This document shows positions 36,387-48,330 of a stretch of 64,000 nucleotides of DNA, in pieces. Location: NCBI GenBank assembly GCA_950295325.1, contig OX485804.1:34164001-34228000 (forward strand), written 5' to 3'. The number at the start of each line of letters is the position of its first letter. The stretch's first letter is position 1. The notes under the pieces were generated by a model. It was not told the DNA's origin. It saw only the letters and a list, made by a program, of their open reading frames with translations, and searched no databases. The translations under genes were made by a program, and so were the position numbers. This DNA comes from Polytrichum commune. Taxonomy: Eukaryota; Streptophyta; Polytrichopsida; Polytrichales; Polytrichaceae.

Positions 36387-39300
36387 GATTGATTGATTGA
36401 TTGATTTTTAAAGAAAATTTTAATGATATAAGTATGGTGCGTATCATGAAATATCATATATATATAGAAGATCAAATCAAATATATAATTATTTGACAAT
36501 TGGGATTTCTTGCAATAAATTTAAGGAATAAATAAATGAGATGATACATTCATTACAATAAGATATATTGATGATTTCCCTTGTTACTATCACTACACTT
36601 ATTTTATTTTGATTTTTTCATTTCAAAATATATGCACAATATTAATATACCGAGATATCAAGATAAACATATATTTAGGATGATCCATGTTCATCATAAT
36701 CAAATATGTTCTCATTTGACATGTTATATACTAGAGTTTTCACCCATGCAAATTAATAGATTCATAAAAATAAAAATTGGTTGCCACAATACATTATAGC
36801 AACTTACCACATGTTTACACACATACAAAACCTACATACTTTAATCAACATAGATTTGTGGAATCCAATCCCACATCATGGCCTTGATGACAACTCGTAA
36901 GAGATTGGAAAATAGGACTAGAGTATACTGAAGCCACATCATGGTTTAATGCCATGTATTTACCATTCTATGAAATTATAGCAAGAACTCTATAATACCT
37001 AGGAGGGGAAATGAGATCTTACAAGCCAACTCAAAGGTGCTTAACTAAGGTAGCTCCATCTGACCCTCTTGATGAACTCATCTTGATTTTATTACTGGAT
37101 GATTTTACTTGAGTACCATGAATTCTTGGAATAGTGTAGCACGCGTATACATTTTGTAGGTTGATAGCCGGTCTGGCACAAAATAATGCTAAAAAAATTG
37201 GCAAATTGTTCTAAACATGATAGACACCATTTGCCATAATTACTTTAATTTACCTTACGTTGTTGCCAAAGTATAGTAAAGTCTCACTCTACACAAGCTT
37301 ATGTAGTGTCAATAATTCACTATATGTTGTTACTTAAAGGAGGTGTTCTCATTATATTCCAAGTCATCTTGAGTCATTGCAAAGAATATTAGTTAACATG
37401 AAATTGCAAGACTATGTGCAAAGAACTTGGTCTATGTCCTTAATAAGTTTTCGGAACTCAATTCCACATTGAAAATGCACTCATTTGGAATTGTGTCCAG
37501 CTAGAGAAATCTAGTACATAAAACTAAGTACTACGTCTAAGAATAACTTTGTGATTTCAAATTTTGTGCAAAAGATAGGAACGAATTTCAACAAGCATTT
37601 TCAAGAGTTGAGGTTTGAAGAGAAAATGTGTTATGAACACATTTTTGGAGCTTTAGTGTGTTAATAAGAAATCATTTTTTGGAGTTGTGTTAAACTAAGA
37701 AAACTTAGACAATCAAACATAGTACCACCTACAACAACAAAAAAGTGCAACTTGAAGTTGTTATACAAAAGATACGGATAAATACATACAAGAGGACTAT
37801 TGGGGCTTCATCTCTCAAGTTTACATATTTGACATGGATTGTGGACACCTAATGGGGAGGATTTTTATACTAAAACATACTTATGATGTAATTTGGAATG
37901 TGTACACCTTATACCTATTGACTATATATTTGTGAATTAGCTGGAATTGTGAAACGGTCTAGGAAAAGTGCCAATATTTGAAAATTATTATTTTGAAGTT
38001 CCAAACCGACTTTTGGCACTTTAAATACTTGTCCGGCAATCAACCTACGGTAGTACAGTGACATGCAAAAGAATACCCCTTTTGTGCACTAAGGTATACT
38101 TGTACATGTCATGAAAGGTGCAACCTCCGGGCCCACAATACAAGTTGGTCGGCACCTCACGGCTACATGTTGCCTCCTAATTTTCACACCTTGCCCACTA
38201 GAATCCAATGTGTCATAGGTTGGCTGATGGTACTCCTAATTATGAAGGATGTTGGGTGTAAATTGATTTTTTGCGAAGTTGATTAATCCAAATATCATCA
38301 AGGTAGCAACTACATGACCATGTATTACTCACCCACCGATTTAAAGTGATTGTACACCTGCTTAGGAGCCAAAAATAGGTGTCCTATAAAGAAAGCTAAC
38401 TGATAGCCTCATCTACCTTATGTGTCTTTGTCTTGAGTGACGTCATGCACACGTCCTAGAACCTCATATTCTCCCATGTCATGTGTAGGAGTGCCGATGG
38501 TTTGATCGGGAACTTAGCACTACCCCTAAAACTTTAGCACTACAAGCAAGGGTCCTAAACACCTTAGTTGGGAACATTACATTTTTTGGGAAAATACATT
38601 TCATATGTGGAGCTACTTGTATGTGGAACATAGACTACTTGGATTTCATATGTGGAACACTTGCATTATAGACTACTTGGATTTGTTGGAACAATCAAGC
38701 TGTTGCCCAAGATACCGTAGCTCTCTAGCATCTTGGGTAGAAAATAATTAATATTAAAGGTGCCTAAATTTCTGGGAAATAACTTTTTGTTGAGTGTCCA
38801 GGATAAAAAGAAATAACATTTAAGGATTGCTTAAAACCACAATAATGCAAGTGACATTCACTAGAATCCAACAAAGTAGCATCAAATAACTTCAACAAGT
38901 GACATACTAGTCAAAGACAAACTTTAGGGTAAAGAATGTTGGTTAAGGGAAGTGTTTAGGTTAATCGTAGCCATCATAGAAGAAATTAGGAAAACCAACT
39001 ACGAATTATAGAAATGACTTGGATGAATGTCTAACTCATTTTGAATTATTTTTTGAATCTGACCAATTTTAGATTATTATTTTCAGGGTTGCTTAACTTA
39101 CTTTTGCACTTTAATTAATTATTAGGTAGAAAGGTACCCAAGCTACTAGAGAGCTACGATACTAAGCACTGAAATTATAGTGTGGCAACACCTTTTGGAC
39201 TACATGCACCCAATATCGAGGAAAAGTAGGTTGACGTTAACGCCACGCCCATTGGCAATGAATGAATGGTGTCTCGATCAATTTGACAAACTCCGGGGAT

Positions 39301-40699
39301 CTTTTAATGTCTTGTGTGAGTGCATTGGTGACAAGAGTTTCAAATGCATTTGTTATGTGAGAAATCAAAGTTGTCGACGTTTTAGGGAATGGTGGTCATT
39401 CTCAATTTCTGGCAGGAGCCTGCTTGACATAGTTTGGGGTCATGGCCTCTTCTGGTCATTGTATTTATGACTTACAATGAAAATCGCCATCTATTCAAAA
39501 AAGAAAAAGAAAGAAAGACCATATAACTATGAAGTTGTTATTTGTATTCATTATTGAATCCATAATTAGTAGCAAAGTTCTCAAATGACCAACATGATTG
39601 AACACAATTATGTATCATGTGTTGTTTCCTATGTATACAATTAAGGCATCAAGAAACACACACTTCCAATAACCATAACTGAATTAAGGGGAGGTCCAGC
39701 TTTCAATTCGGTCATTGTTGACATTTCATCAAAGATTTGCTAATCCTACACAGATTTGAAGATGTAAAAGTGATCAATAGAACATGGAGAACAAGAGAAG
39801 CAAACCATATAGCACCTGTCTACCCTACACCATGTAGCGTCAAAAGTATGCAGAGTATCTGATTTCAAGTGCAGAAGGGGTGCAGAGGGTCATGTACATT
39901 CATGATCTGCCAGCATGTTTCTAAAATTTCCACTGAGCTAGATTGTTTTGAAGATGTTTTTAAGAGAAATTACAATACAATACAAGGAACAAAATACAGT
40001 AAGAGAAACTACTCCAGGAGAACTGCACCTATTTTTTGGTATTTAACACATCAGCATGATTTGTGTTGTTGTAGCGCTGACCATGTCAGATCTCACTCAC
40101 TTGTCGTGTCTTCATTGGACACAATAATTACAAATGTAGACCATAGCAAGCAACCCTTGCAACACACATGATATTATATACGTTGAGGGCAATACCACGT
40201 GGGTGAATGAGGTTCTTAGTGCTCATCCTTGCTCCGACATGAGCCGGTGTTTATATCTAGAGTAGAGGCACCTATAATTGATCACTTAAGAAATTTTGTA
40301 ACAAATCTGGAGAAGTATATAAAGTGGTGCAAAATTTTTGGTAACATTATTCCTTAAAGTGAAATTATTGTGAATTTCAAAGCCAAAAGTTGGCTTGAAC
40401 ATATTACCAATGTGTTAGAGTCTGCCATAACCGCTCATTTTAACTGCTCATTCCTCCCTTGGGGGGTGCACTTTTCATTAAAACCTAGAATCACGTGCGT
40501 TCACTGCATACTCTAAAAACCCCCTATATACAAGTTATTTTTTGTGAAATGAAGTAATACACATACAATTGCAATAATAAATATACAAGTGACAATATGT
40601 ATACACAAAAAACATCCATTCATATATAGTCATCAACATAAGTATACAAATATAATTTTGAACAATAATCAACCCCTATAATATGTATAACAAAATATC
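34920..40699. other. Gene-free stretch downstream of LOX-B
   Basis: Begins with the LOX-B 3' UTR. 37440-37800 has a diverged duplication (TGTGTCCAGCTAGAGAAATC / TGTGTTAAACTAAGAAAACT followed by AAAAGATA). The 96-aa frame at 39180-39470 shows no recognisable domain. Otherwise nothing identified. Confidence 0.5.
36349..36406 (+). repeat. (TC)n followed by (GATT)n microsatellite
   Basis: About eighteen TC dinucleotides (36349-36384), then five GATT units. Confidence 0.95.
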
Positions 40700-40963
40700 C
40701 TAGCTTTCATCAGCAAAGTCGTTGAAAATTTTTTCATCTCCCGGATGTAACTCATAAACATTTGATTCACCAATATATGTCATTATAGCCAATGCAATTA
40801 TTGTCTCTAAGTCTACCATCAAATGATCAGTAAGATCACATGTCCACTTGTTGTTAGCCCCTTTTTGATACCAACATAAACCAATGTCCACGTTTGATGG
40901 ACGGTCCATCAAGTCAATTGGATCCCTATACTCCACCCAACGATTACAAAACTTCCTCCGCAT
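40700..40963 (-). CDS. Unassigned 87-aa open frame
   Basis: Not recognised. The predicted product is rich in charged and aromatic residues, with a basic N-terminus (MRRKFCNRWVEYRD) and an acidic C-terminus (DEKIFNDFADES). No introns or partner exons were found nearby. The composition looks more protein-like than neighbouring ORFs, but the surroundings are repeat-rich. It could be the last exon of an unrecognised gene, a transposon remnant or chance. Confidence 0.2.
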   Translation of the reverse strand: MRRKFCNRWVEYRDPIDLMDRPSNVDIGLCWYQKGANNKWTCDLTDHLMVDLETIIALAIMTYIGESNVYELHPGDEKIFNDFADES

Positions 40964-42136
40964 CCAATATGAAAACTTATGATATGTAGTATAGTAACAA
41001 TACCATACAAGTACAATTATTGTATAATTTTTAAAGGCCTTCCATATATGTACGTAACTATAAATTATAACATGTATGCCATATGTATACGTAATACGGC
41101 AAGGTCCAAATCAATACCCCTCCTGTGCACTCACGTATACTCGTACATGTTTAGTACAGTGCACCCCCCGAGATTCCTCCTTCAACACTCAGAACCAGGA
41201 CATGTGTCATGACACTATTGGTTCCAGCTTCATCAAAATTCAATCCAAACTTTATTGAAATTCTGGTACCCTATAGATTGCCAATGGGATGCTGATCATG
41301 AACATGCGCCTCTACTATATCTATCTTTCATACACGTTTCAATAAGCCGCAACCTATAGTAGGGCTCCCTTGTGTACAATATATGAAGAATGTAAAGAAA
41401 TGATAAGACTTTTATTTTATTTTATTCCGTTCACATTTTAACCCTAAACAAAAAGCCATGTTTCACGAAGTGCATTAAAAAATATTGAACTAGATATTGG
41501 ACATGAGGAGCCTTGCTACAAGTTGTAGGAAGGCACCTACCGAGTTGCAGGAGTGACATGGAACCATGCTACAACCCATAGCAAGACGACATGCGTACAA
41601 TATCAGACATAACAATGACCATGTTGCCAAGAGATCGTGCTATAGTCTATAATCGACGTGCTTGTGTCCAAAGAGGGCATGGCACGTCATCAAGATTTGA
41701 GATAGTCAATGCTATGGAAATGCTCTCTGCATGTTCATAGTGCACCATATGCTGGACGGAGACCTGAAAATAATCCAAAAGCTGAAGGAAAATTATCTTG
41801 ATTGCTACTTGTTGGATTACATTGGTCCATTGCATTCCCTATCACATAATGCATTGTTAAAATTGACAAAGGTGTACGTGTGCTTTTATTCACATTAGCA
41901 AACATTATTAGTGCATTATGAATGTAACGCACTTATTCTTGTGCATTCCAAAATTTAACAATCGCCTTAGGCTCCTACCCTTGTAACGGAATTTGAGCCG
42001 GTTCGTTCTTCTTGAATTGTGAGGAACTCAATCTCTGATTGTAGGCACAAACAAACTTCTGATCTCTTTCAAAAGTGTGTTGATGAGACTCTACCATTTC
42101 AACACTGAAAAGTTAATTGCATTTAATTGAGTTTGG

Positions 42137-42530
42137 GTGTCCAGGTTAGGGACATCCATGGCAGCATGTGGTAGTCAATTTGTTTTGCCAAGGAAAAATA
42201 TATTCTGCAACACTTCTAGGCCATACTTTAGCACTGCCATGGATGCGAGCAGTGACTTTAAATTCAGAAAAGACGAACAGAGGAAAAAAAACATTTGGCG
42301 GATATTCCTATGTAGCAGGAAGTGAGAGGTTGTTAATCTTGCCAAGTGTGTTGTGGCAGTTGAGGCTGCTGGGATGTTGGCTGGCACAATGGTTATGTGA
42401 TTCAAATGGAGCTCCTGTAATTTGCCCACAAATAGATCATCCACTAGCTTCAATGTTTACAATCTTTGAGGGCGCTGCTTTCGCATCAAAAAAAGAAATC
42501 ACTGGAGATTGTACTGTTGCCAGATAGTGA
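42137..42530 (+). pseudogene. Possible decayed coding segment
   Basis: Two overlapping frames: 42137-42325, beginning MSRLGTSMAACGSQFVLPRK and transit-peptide-like, and 42168-42527, ending FEGAAFASKKEITGDCTVAR. The switch between frames near 42280 falls in an A8 run, which would fit a single-base frameshift. No family recognised. Confidence 0.2.
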
Positions 42531-44225
42531 GCTGGTAAATATCTTAATGCGTACATATTCAATGCTGATTCAGATTCGTTTCAGATTCGTTCCAGATTTG
42601 TTATTGATGTTCAATCCTGCTTCTTTCACATCGATAATTGCTCCACTTCACAATAAGAAAGGCACATGATCAATGTGGTATCAAGATTGACATGCACATT
42701 CGATGTCAAAATGGATAAGTATAAATGGAGATGTCATCAAATTTTCTTCCCTTTCCTCCACTTGATTCTAAGTTATCATACACTGCAGTTATTTATTTAA
42801 TTACTGCCATGCAATGCCAATAGGACAATATGCATCCCAACTATTGGAGTAACTGGTCTGCAAAACTTAACGGTTCCTGATTGTTGGCGTTCTGATAGTT
42901 GGCGTTTGATAATTGGCCCATATAACATCTCCAAATACAAAAGCTTCACAAATCAATCTACATTACAATTATCATGGTTTCTGTAAAACAAAAAAACATA
43001 AATGGACCCCATTTATGTTGAAATGGAGTTTCCATGCCTTTCCAATTCTACATACACATGGTGATAATAGCATTCCTGAGAAGTGGTGTGTGCCTGTGGG
43101 AAAGACATAGTGAAAAAATAATAGTTAGATTATGGGTCATTTTACAATAGGAATATGCCTGAGTTGATTAAATATAATGACAATAGTATGCTACCTGCTA
43201 CATCTGATTGTCTAGGAAGGTGTTGAGGAAAGGGGGCAATCTTTTTCGGCAAGGAGTAAGGAATCATGTGATCCTCCTATTTCCAATACCAACCCTAAGG
43301 ATTGTATCCCATGTGGTCCCGATCGATGATGACTCTGCTCTTCGTTTGTCCTATCATTGCAAGCCTGCAATGTTTCGGACAGTGTACACCCGTCCAATTT
43401 TGTATGCAAATGTGGCCATCAATGTACTGTGTTCTCCCATTCCATGAAATGTTACCTACATAATCCACATGTTTTAATCTAGAATCATTTGTCATCAATA
43501 CAATCGCCAGCATTGGAATTGGAAAAGGAGGATTACACAATTTAACATCACCCTCGACGAAAAAATACTACTCCACTTTCCTTCAATGTCTTCGTTAAAA
43601 ATCCAACGTACTAGGTAACCTGCACATCTCATTATCAAATAAGTGAAATCAGGCGCATATTGCTTCAATTCTGCATACAACTAGGGGAAATAGCGTTGGA
43701 TTTTTTGACTATTGTCAATGCCTTCTTTCCAAACATGTTGCTCCTAGTTGTGGAAAAAAGCAGTTTATCAAATCATTAGAAGCGTTAAGGAAACAGGTTC
43801 TAATGCGCAAATTTTCCACTTAAGAGCTCTCTGACTATAAGAAACCTTCACTATGGTCAATAATAAAACTTAATAATTGTGCTTGAAATAAATACCAAAT
43901 TGTGAGCTTGAAGATGGTACACAGCACATCTCCCCATGCTCCCCTTCAAGCAGAATTGAGGCAGAAACTTGAAACCTAGTCAATTGCAAACGAATTCTCA
44001 ATATCCATGACTATTTGTGACTTTATCACCAAACATCAAAGCGAGGGTTTCAGTCAAGATGATTCACCATTTTTAGATACAATGAACCCGAACTTATAAC
44101 GTGGATTACCGTACTCATGGATGTTGGACCGTATGGGATGTACTTACCAACATATTTAGGCCAGAACTTGGTGAAGAATATGAAATCCCTGTGCGATATT
44201 GATTACAAGAATTCAATCAAAGCCA

Positions 44226-44564
44226 CTATCCCATTAGTTTGATAGAACTTGCTTCCACCTGCCACAAAATATAGCAAGACATAAATGCACAAAAACTATC
44301 ACCCCTCCATGAATGCTCTGCTGGGTGAACAGTGTATTTGTAACGTGACAAACTGATCCATTCAAAGACATCGATCTTCCAGGGCAGACCCAAAACCCCA
44401 AATCTCACATCTACACAAAAATAATCTCTTTTTATGAATGCTAGACTAGGAGACCAGTAAAATATGTAATGTGACAAACTGATGCATTCAAAGACATATC
44501 TTCCATCGTAGAACCTACACCCTAATATCTGCACTACAGCCAAACCCCAAATGTGGACTACCAA
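44226..44564 (-). repeat. ~126-bp tandem duplication with open frame
   Basis: Two diverged direct copies (about 44290 and 44417) share GTGACAAACTGATCCATTCA/GTGACAAACTGATGCATTCA. The period is a multiple of three, so the 112-aa minus-strand frame contains two copies of a 42-residue unit (ECISLSHY and EWISLSRY). No known domain; coding status unknown. Confidence 0.5.
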
Positions 44565-45673
44565 CTCTGCGAGAATGAATAGAGATCCGAGTTGGAAGGC
44601 TAACCAAGGTGTCCCCCAAGTGTAATTCGAAGATTACCCTGCGATGAAGTTCTTGAGATTGTAATGCTCCTCGGGGAATCCGGAGATGAGAGAAACTTGC
44701 CAGAACCCTAGTCGATGATGGGGGGAATCTTCAATATCCATGAACTTCCGCAACCTTCCCAGGTAATGCTCAACCACGAGTTCACAGAGTTCAAACAAAC
44801 ATGTTAAACGCATCATAAAACAATACTACCAAATCTAGTCCTTTGACAACAATTTTCTAGCAAATAAGGCATGAGTCATAGATATTGCGGATTTCCCCCA
44901 TCAGCAACTACAAGAATGTGAGAAATAAGGTCAAGTACTCGGACGTGGAACAAATTTGTGGTCTCAACCCACGTCATGCTTGAAACTGCTCAATGCGGCC
45001 ATGTGGAGACTGCAGCTAAAAAGTAAGATCCCACACATGATCATGTTATCTGACCCGAAGAGGTACTCCTCCATGAAAAGCTTCTACAAGTGACCAATTT
45101 CTAGCATTGTTACAAGAACAGTGACAGAAAATCCAAAAGAAAAATAAAGAAGCAAGCAACAGTAGGTAGTTAGTAAACACGCATTCTGGACCTGGAAGAA
45201 AGTTAGGTTGCCATCTCAAACCACCAAAAACAAGCACAGATAAAATAGGAATATCTGCCCGAAGCTGGGCAGTGAAATAAGGAAGAAGGCTAGTAAGATT
45301 TACGCTTGTGCCGAGTTTGAAAAGTGCAAGCTCATGTCAAGAGGCTTGTGTCAAGCTGGTAACCCTGGATGATATACACCACCCTTCTACAAAACAAGAT
45401 AAATGGCACCCAACCCAATAAGTGAAACTCCACACAGGGCCCACAGCCAATCCAGAGCAATAAGAAGTTGGATACAAGCAATTGGTGATACATCCATACC
45501 TCCGAGCAGACTGATCTGTGGGCTAGCACCAACTGCTGTTAGTGCTTCATAGGGCACAGACAGCAGCTCATGTGTGTGATGAATATTGCAGGCAATGGAG
45601 GCCGGAGGGCTGGGGAAGAAGATGAGGTTGAAGATGACGAAGGGGCCTTACTTAAACCCTCAACTTTAATGCG

Positions 45674-45702
45674 CATGGCGATGGCGATGGCGATGGCGAT
45701 GG
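45674..45702 (+). repeat. (GGCGAT)n hexanucleotide tract
   Basis: ATGGCGATGGCGATGGCGAT-type repeat of about five units in a locally CpG-rich patch (45580-45730). On the minus strand it reads IAIAIA in a 60-codon open frame (45721-45539). It may mark an unrecognised 5' exon. Confidence 0.7.
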
Positions 45703-46330
45703 TGGCGTGGGTGTCACGCAATTAGAGATGGTGATTGTTGTCCTTGGAATGCTGAGTGAGTGCACGTTACTGCACATCTGATCGGATTTATTGGTACTGG
45801 AGTTGCATCAGATTTGATCGGTGGCTGCATGGAGGCACTTGGGGGCACAAATCATCGCTCTACTGCCGCGGGCGTGATCTTGATAGACTGCGCTTGGAGC
45901 ACCTGGCTGCCCAAAAGGGGTATTCATCAGTGTTCAAGATTGAAGCCCTCATATGAGTTTCATTTTGAAGGGCTATCAAATTTCAGCTCTTCAATTGAAG
46001 GGTGGGTTCAAATCCAAGACGTCAATCCAAGAATATAGAAATGAAATACAAAACTCATTATTAAACTTGTGCATGAATTATATGGGACATGTTTCATGTG
46101 CAATGTGAAGAAGTAAGAATCAACCATCTAACTCCACTTCTTGTAGTGACAATGCCCTACGCTTGTTGGTTCTTATGGCGGGCATATTATATTGAGGACT
46201 TCAAATAACGTCTTCGTTTTCAATTTGGGGTTGTGTTTTGAAGGGTTGTTTTGAGAGAGGTATATATTTGAAGGGCCAAATCGTGTTTGAAGGGTAATGA
46301 AGACTTCAATCTTGAACATTGCTATTCACC

Positions 46331-46676
46331 ACTGTTGGACTAGTATATAGGTGAATGTTTGGTATCCATAATCACCATCACCAATGGTACCCAAGAACCT
46401 CCCCGTGGAACTATATTCGAAAATACCCATACCCGGTTGGAACTATATACCATGCGAGAACTTTCATACCTAGATAAATTCACCATGGTATCAATATGGT
46501 TTGAAATGGTTCTGACCCAAGTAATAACTCAAGTTTACAAAGATTCTCTCACCTTGACATACCCATCAAATATCAATTTTTGACTGGTATTATGATTTTC
46601 CTACCCACATGTAGGTTCTTGGGTACCATTGTTGATTATTGATACCATGCATTCACTTATATACCGGTCCAACATT
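46331..46676. mobile_element. Element with ~70-bp inverted repeats
   Basis: The left end TGTTGGACTAGTATATAGGT through AATGGTACCCAAGAACCTCC is matched inverted by the right end (AGGTTCTTGGGTACCATTG through TATATACCGGTCCAACA). A third, single end occurs at 47940-48030. Interior non-coding; target duplication not resolved. Confidence 0.7.
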
Positions 46677-47146
46677 GGCATTGACCCTTAACTTCCCAAC
46701 CCTATGAAAGAGTTGGTTTTGAGTGAATTTCACACAATGTTGATCGTGGGATTTTCATGGACAAGTTTTGAGGTTAACATGGGATTTATCTATAGGATCT
46801 TGAAACATGGGCGATGACCTAATATAAGGGGAAAAAGGGCATGAATAACCCTTTGGATTTTTAGATTATAACAATTGAAGGAAGGGGATGCACAAGAAAT
46901 GTCATGTTTTATCACCCAAAAAAGACCTCTGACCAATCAAATCAATCTAGAAAACAAGAGGAATGCTTATGTGATTTGCTAGATGGGAACAAATCAATAG
47001 TTGAGCACCTCCACAATATAATCATGCCAAAATGCGCAAACTATAATAAGCTAGTCACCTTGCATTTGGAGGATGTGAAATGTCCCATATTTCTAACCAC
47101 ATATATATGCAAAGGTCTCCCTAAAAATTAAAGAGTGTGCAAATGC

Positions 47147-47556
47147 CACGGGTAGATCACTCCATTGTCAAGTTGAACACCACGTGCGACCAAAAAAAAT
47201 CTTCTTTTGGTAAGTTGCACCACCAAAATGGGTCAAAATTTTATCAAAAAAATTTCATGAGTAGATATACACAGTACCTATGACATAGTTAAAAGTGGTA
47301 ACTAAATTTGATGATTTGTTTTTTTCATAAAACATACCGTTTCTAACTAGAATGACACAGAATTGAACTAAAACAATTACTAAGAAAAATGAAGATGACT
47401 AAAAATTTCAAAAAAGTATACAAAAGATACTACCAATGGTTATGTATATGTAGGAAAAATATCATAAATTTTAAAATTATATATGGCATGTAATATAGGG
47501 GTAGCAAACTTTGTCCGCACGTGGTGTCAACTTGACAATGAAGTGACCTCCCCGTG
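47147..47556 (-). mobile_element. hAT-like MITE, copy with 8-bp TSD
   Basis: A 410-bp copy in the same orientation as the one at 21403 and very similar to it through the whole interior. Ends are CACGGGTAGATCACTCC and CCTCCCCGTG, with TSD GCAAATGC at 47139-47146 and 47557-47564. Non-coding. Confidence 0.88.
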
Positions 47557-48130
47557 GCAAATGCTAAATTGAACAATCGATGTAAGCACAAAGGTTGTAA
47601 CTACATGCACATTAAAAAAAATCACTTTTATCATATTCAACATCATTGATGTTCATGAAAAGTTTTCAATGGAATGGCAATCATTGATTAGAGTCAACAC
47701 CCTCACATGAGGTCCCAACACAACAAAAACATGACCAGTTCCCACTTTGACATTTTTCCCCACATTATAAGCATCTCCACATTGCACAGCTCATATATCT
47801 ATAGGTGTATATCCATGTTGACTTGATGTTTATAGTATATATTTATTGCGGATGAATAAGTTAGGTGGGGTTAATACAATATAGGGAAGAAATCATCCAT
47901 CAACCCAAAATGAGTTGCTGGAGAAGTTAGGGGTTAACCAATGTTGGTAAGGTATATAAGTGAATGCATGGTATTAATAATCAACATCAAGAATGATATC
48001 AAAAAACTTACATGTGGGTATCAAAATTGTAATACCATTTAAATATTAATATTTGGTGGGTAATGTCAATGTGAGAGGATCTTTGAGTGCCTTAATTATT
48101 TTCTGGGTCATTACCATTTTAGACCATATT

Positions 48131-48330
48131 GATATTAAAGGCTCCGTGATGCTCCACCCAACCTTTGATGACGATATATGATTTAGGTAGTGGAAAACAA
48201 AATACCAAAAAATATTGGTATATTAATTTAGAATATATGATTCGTGTCGTCAAATATGCATTATTTGAATTTGGATATTGAGACCATTTATAAGTTTTTT
48301 ATTTGAATATTGACATGTATCATTGGCCCA
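48131..48330 (+). repeat. Dispersed repeat, uninterrupted copy of 8.1/8.9 kb sequence
   Basis: It shares GATGCTCCACC, TGATGACGAT, GATTCGT, TTTGGATATTGAGACC and TTTGAATATTGACATGT with the two halves at 8100-8172 and 8935-9010. It serves as the empty site for the insertion at 8175-8932. Confidence 0.6.
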
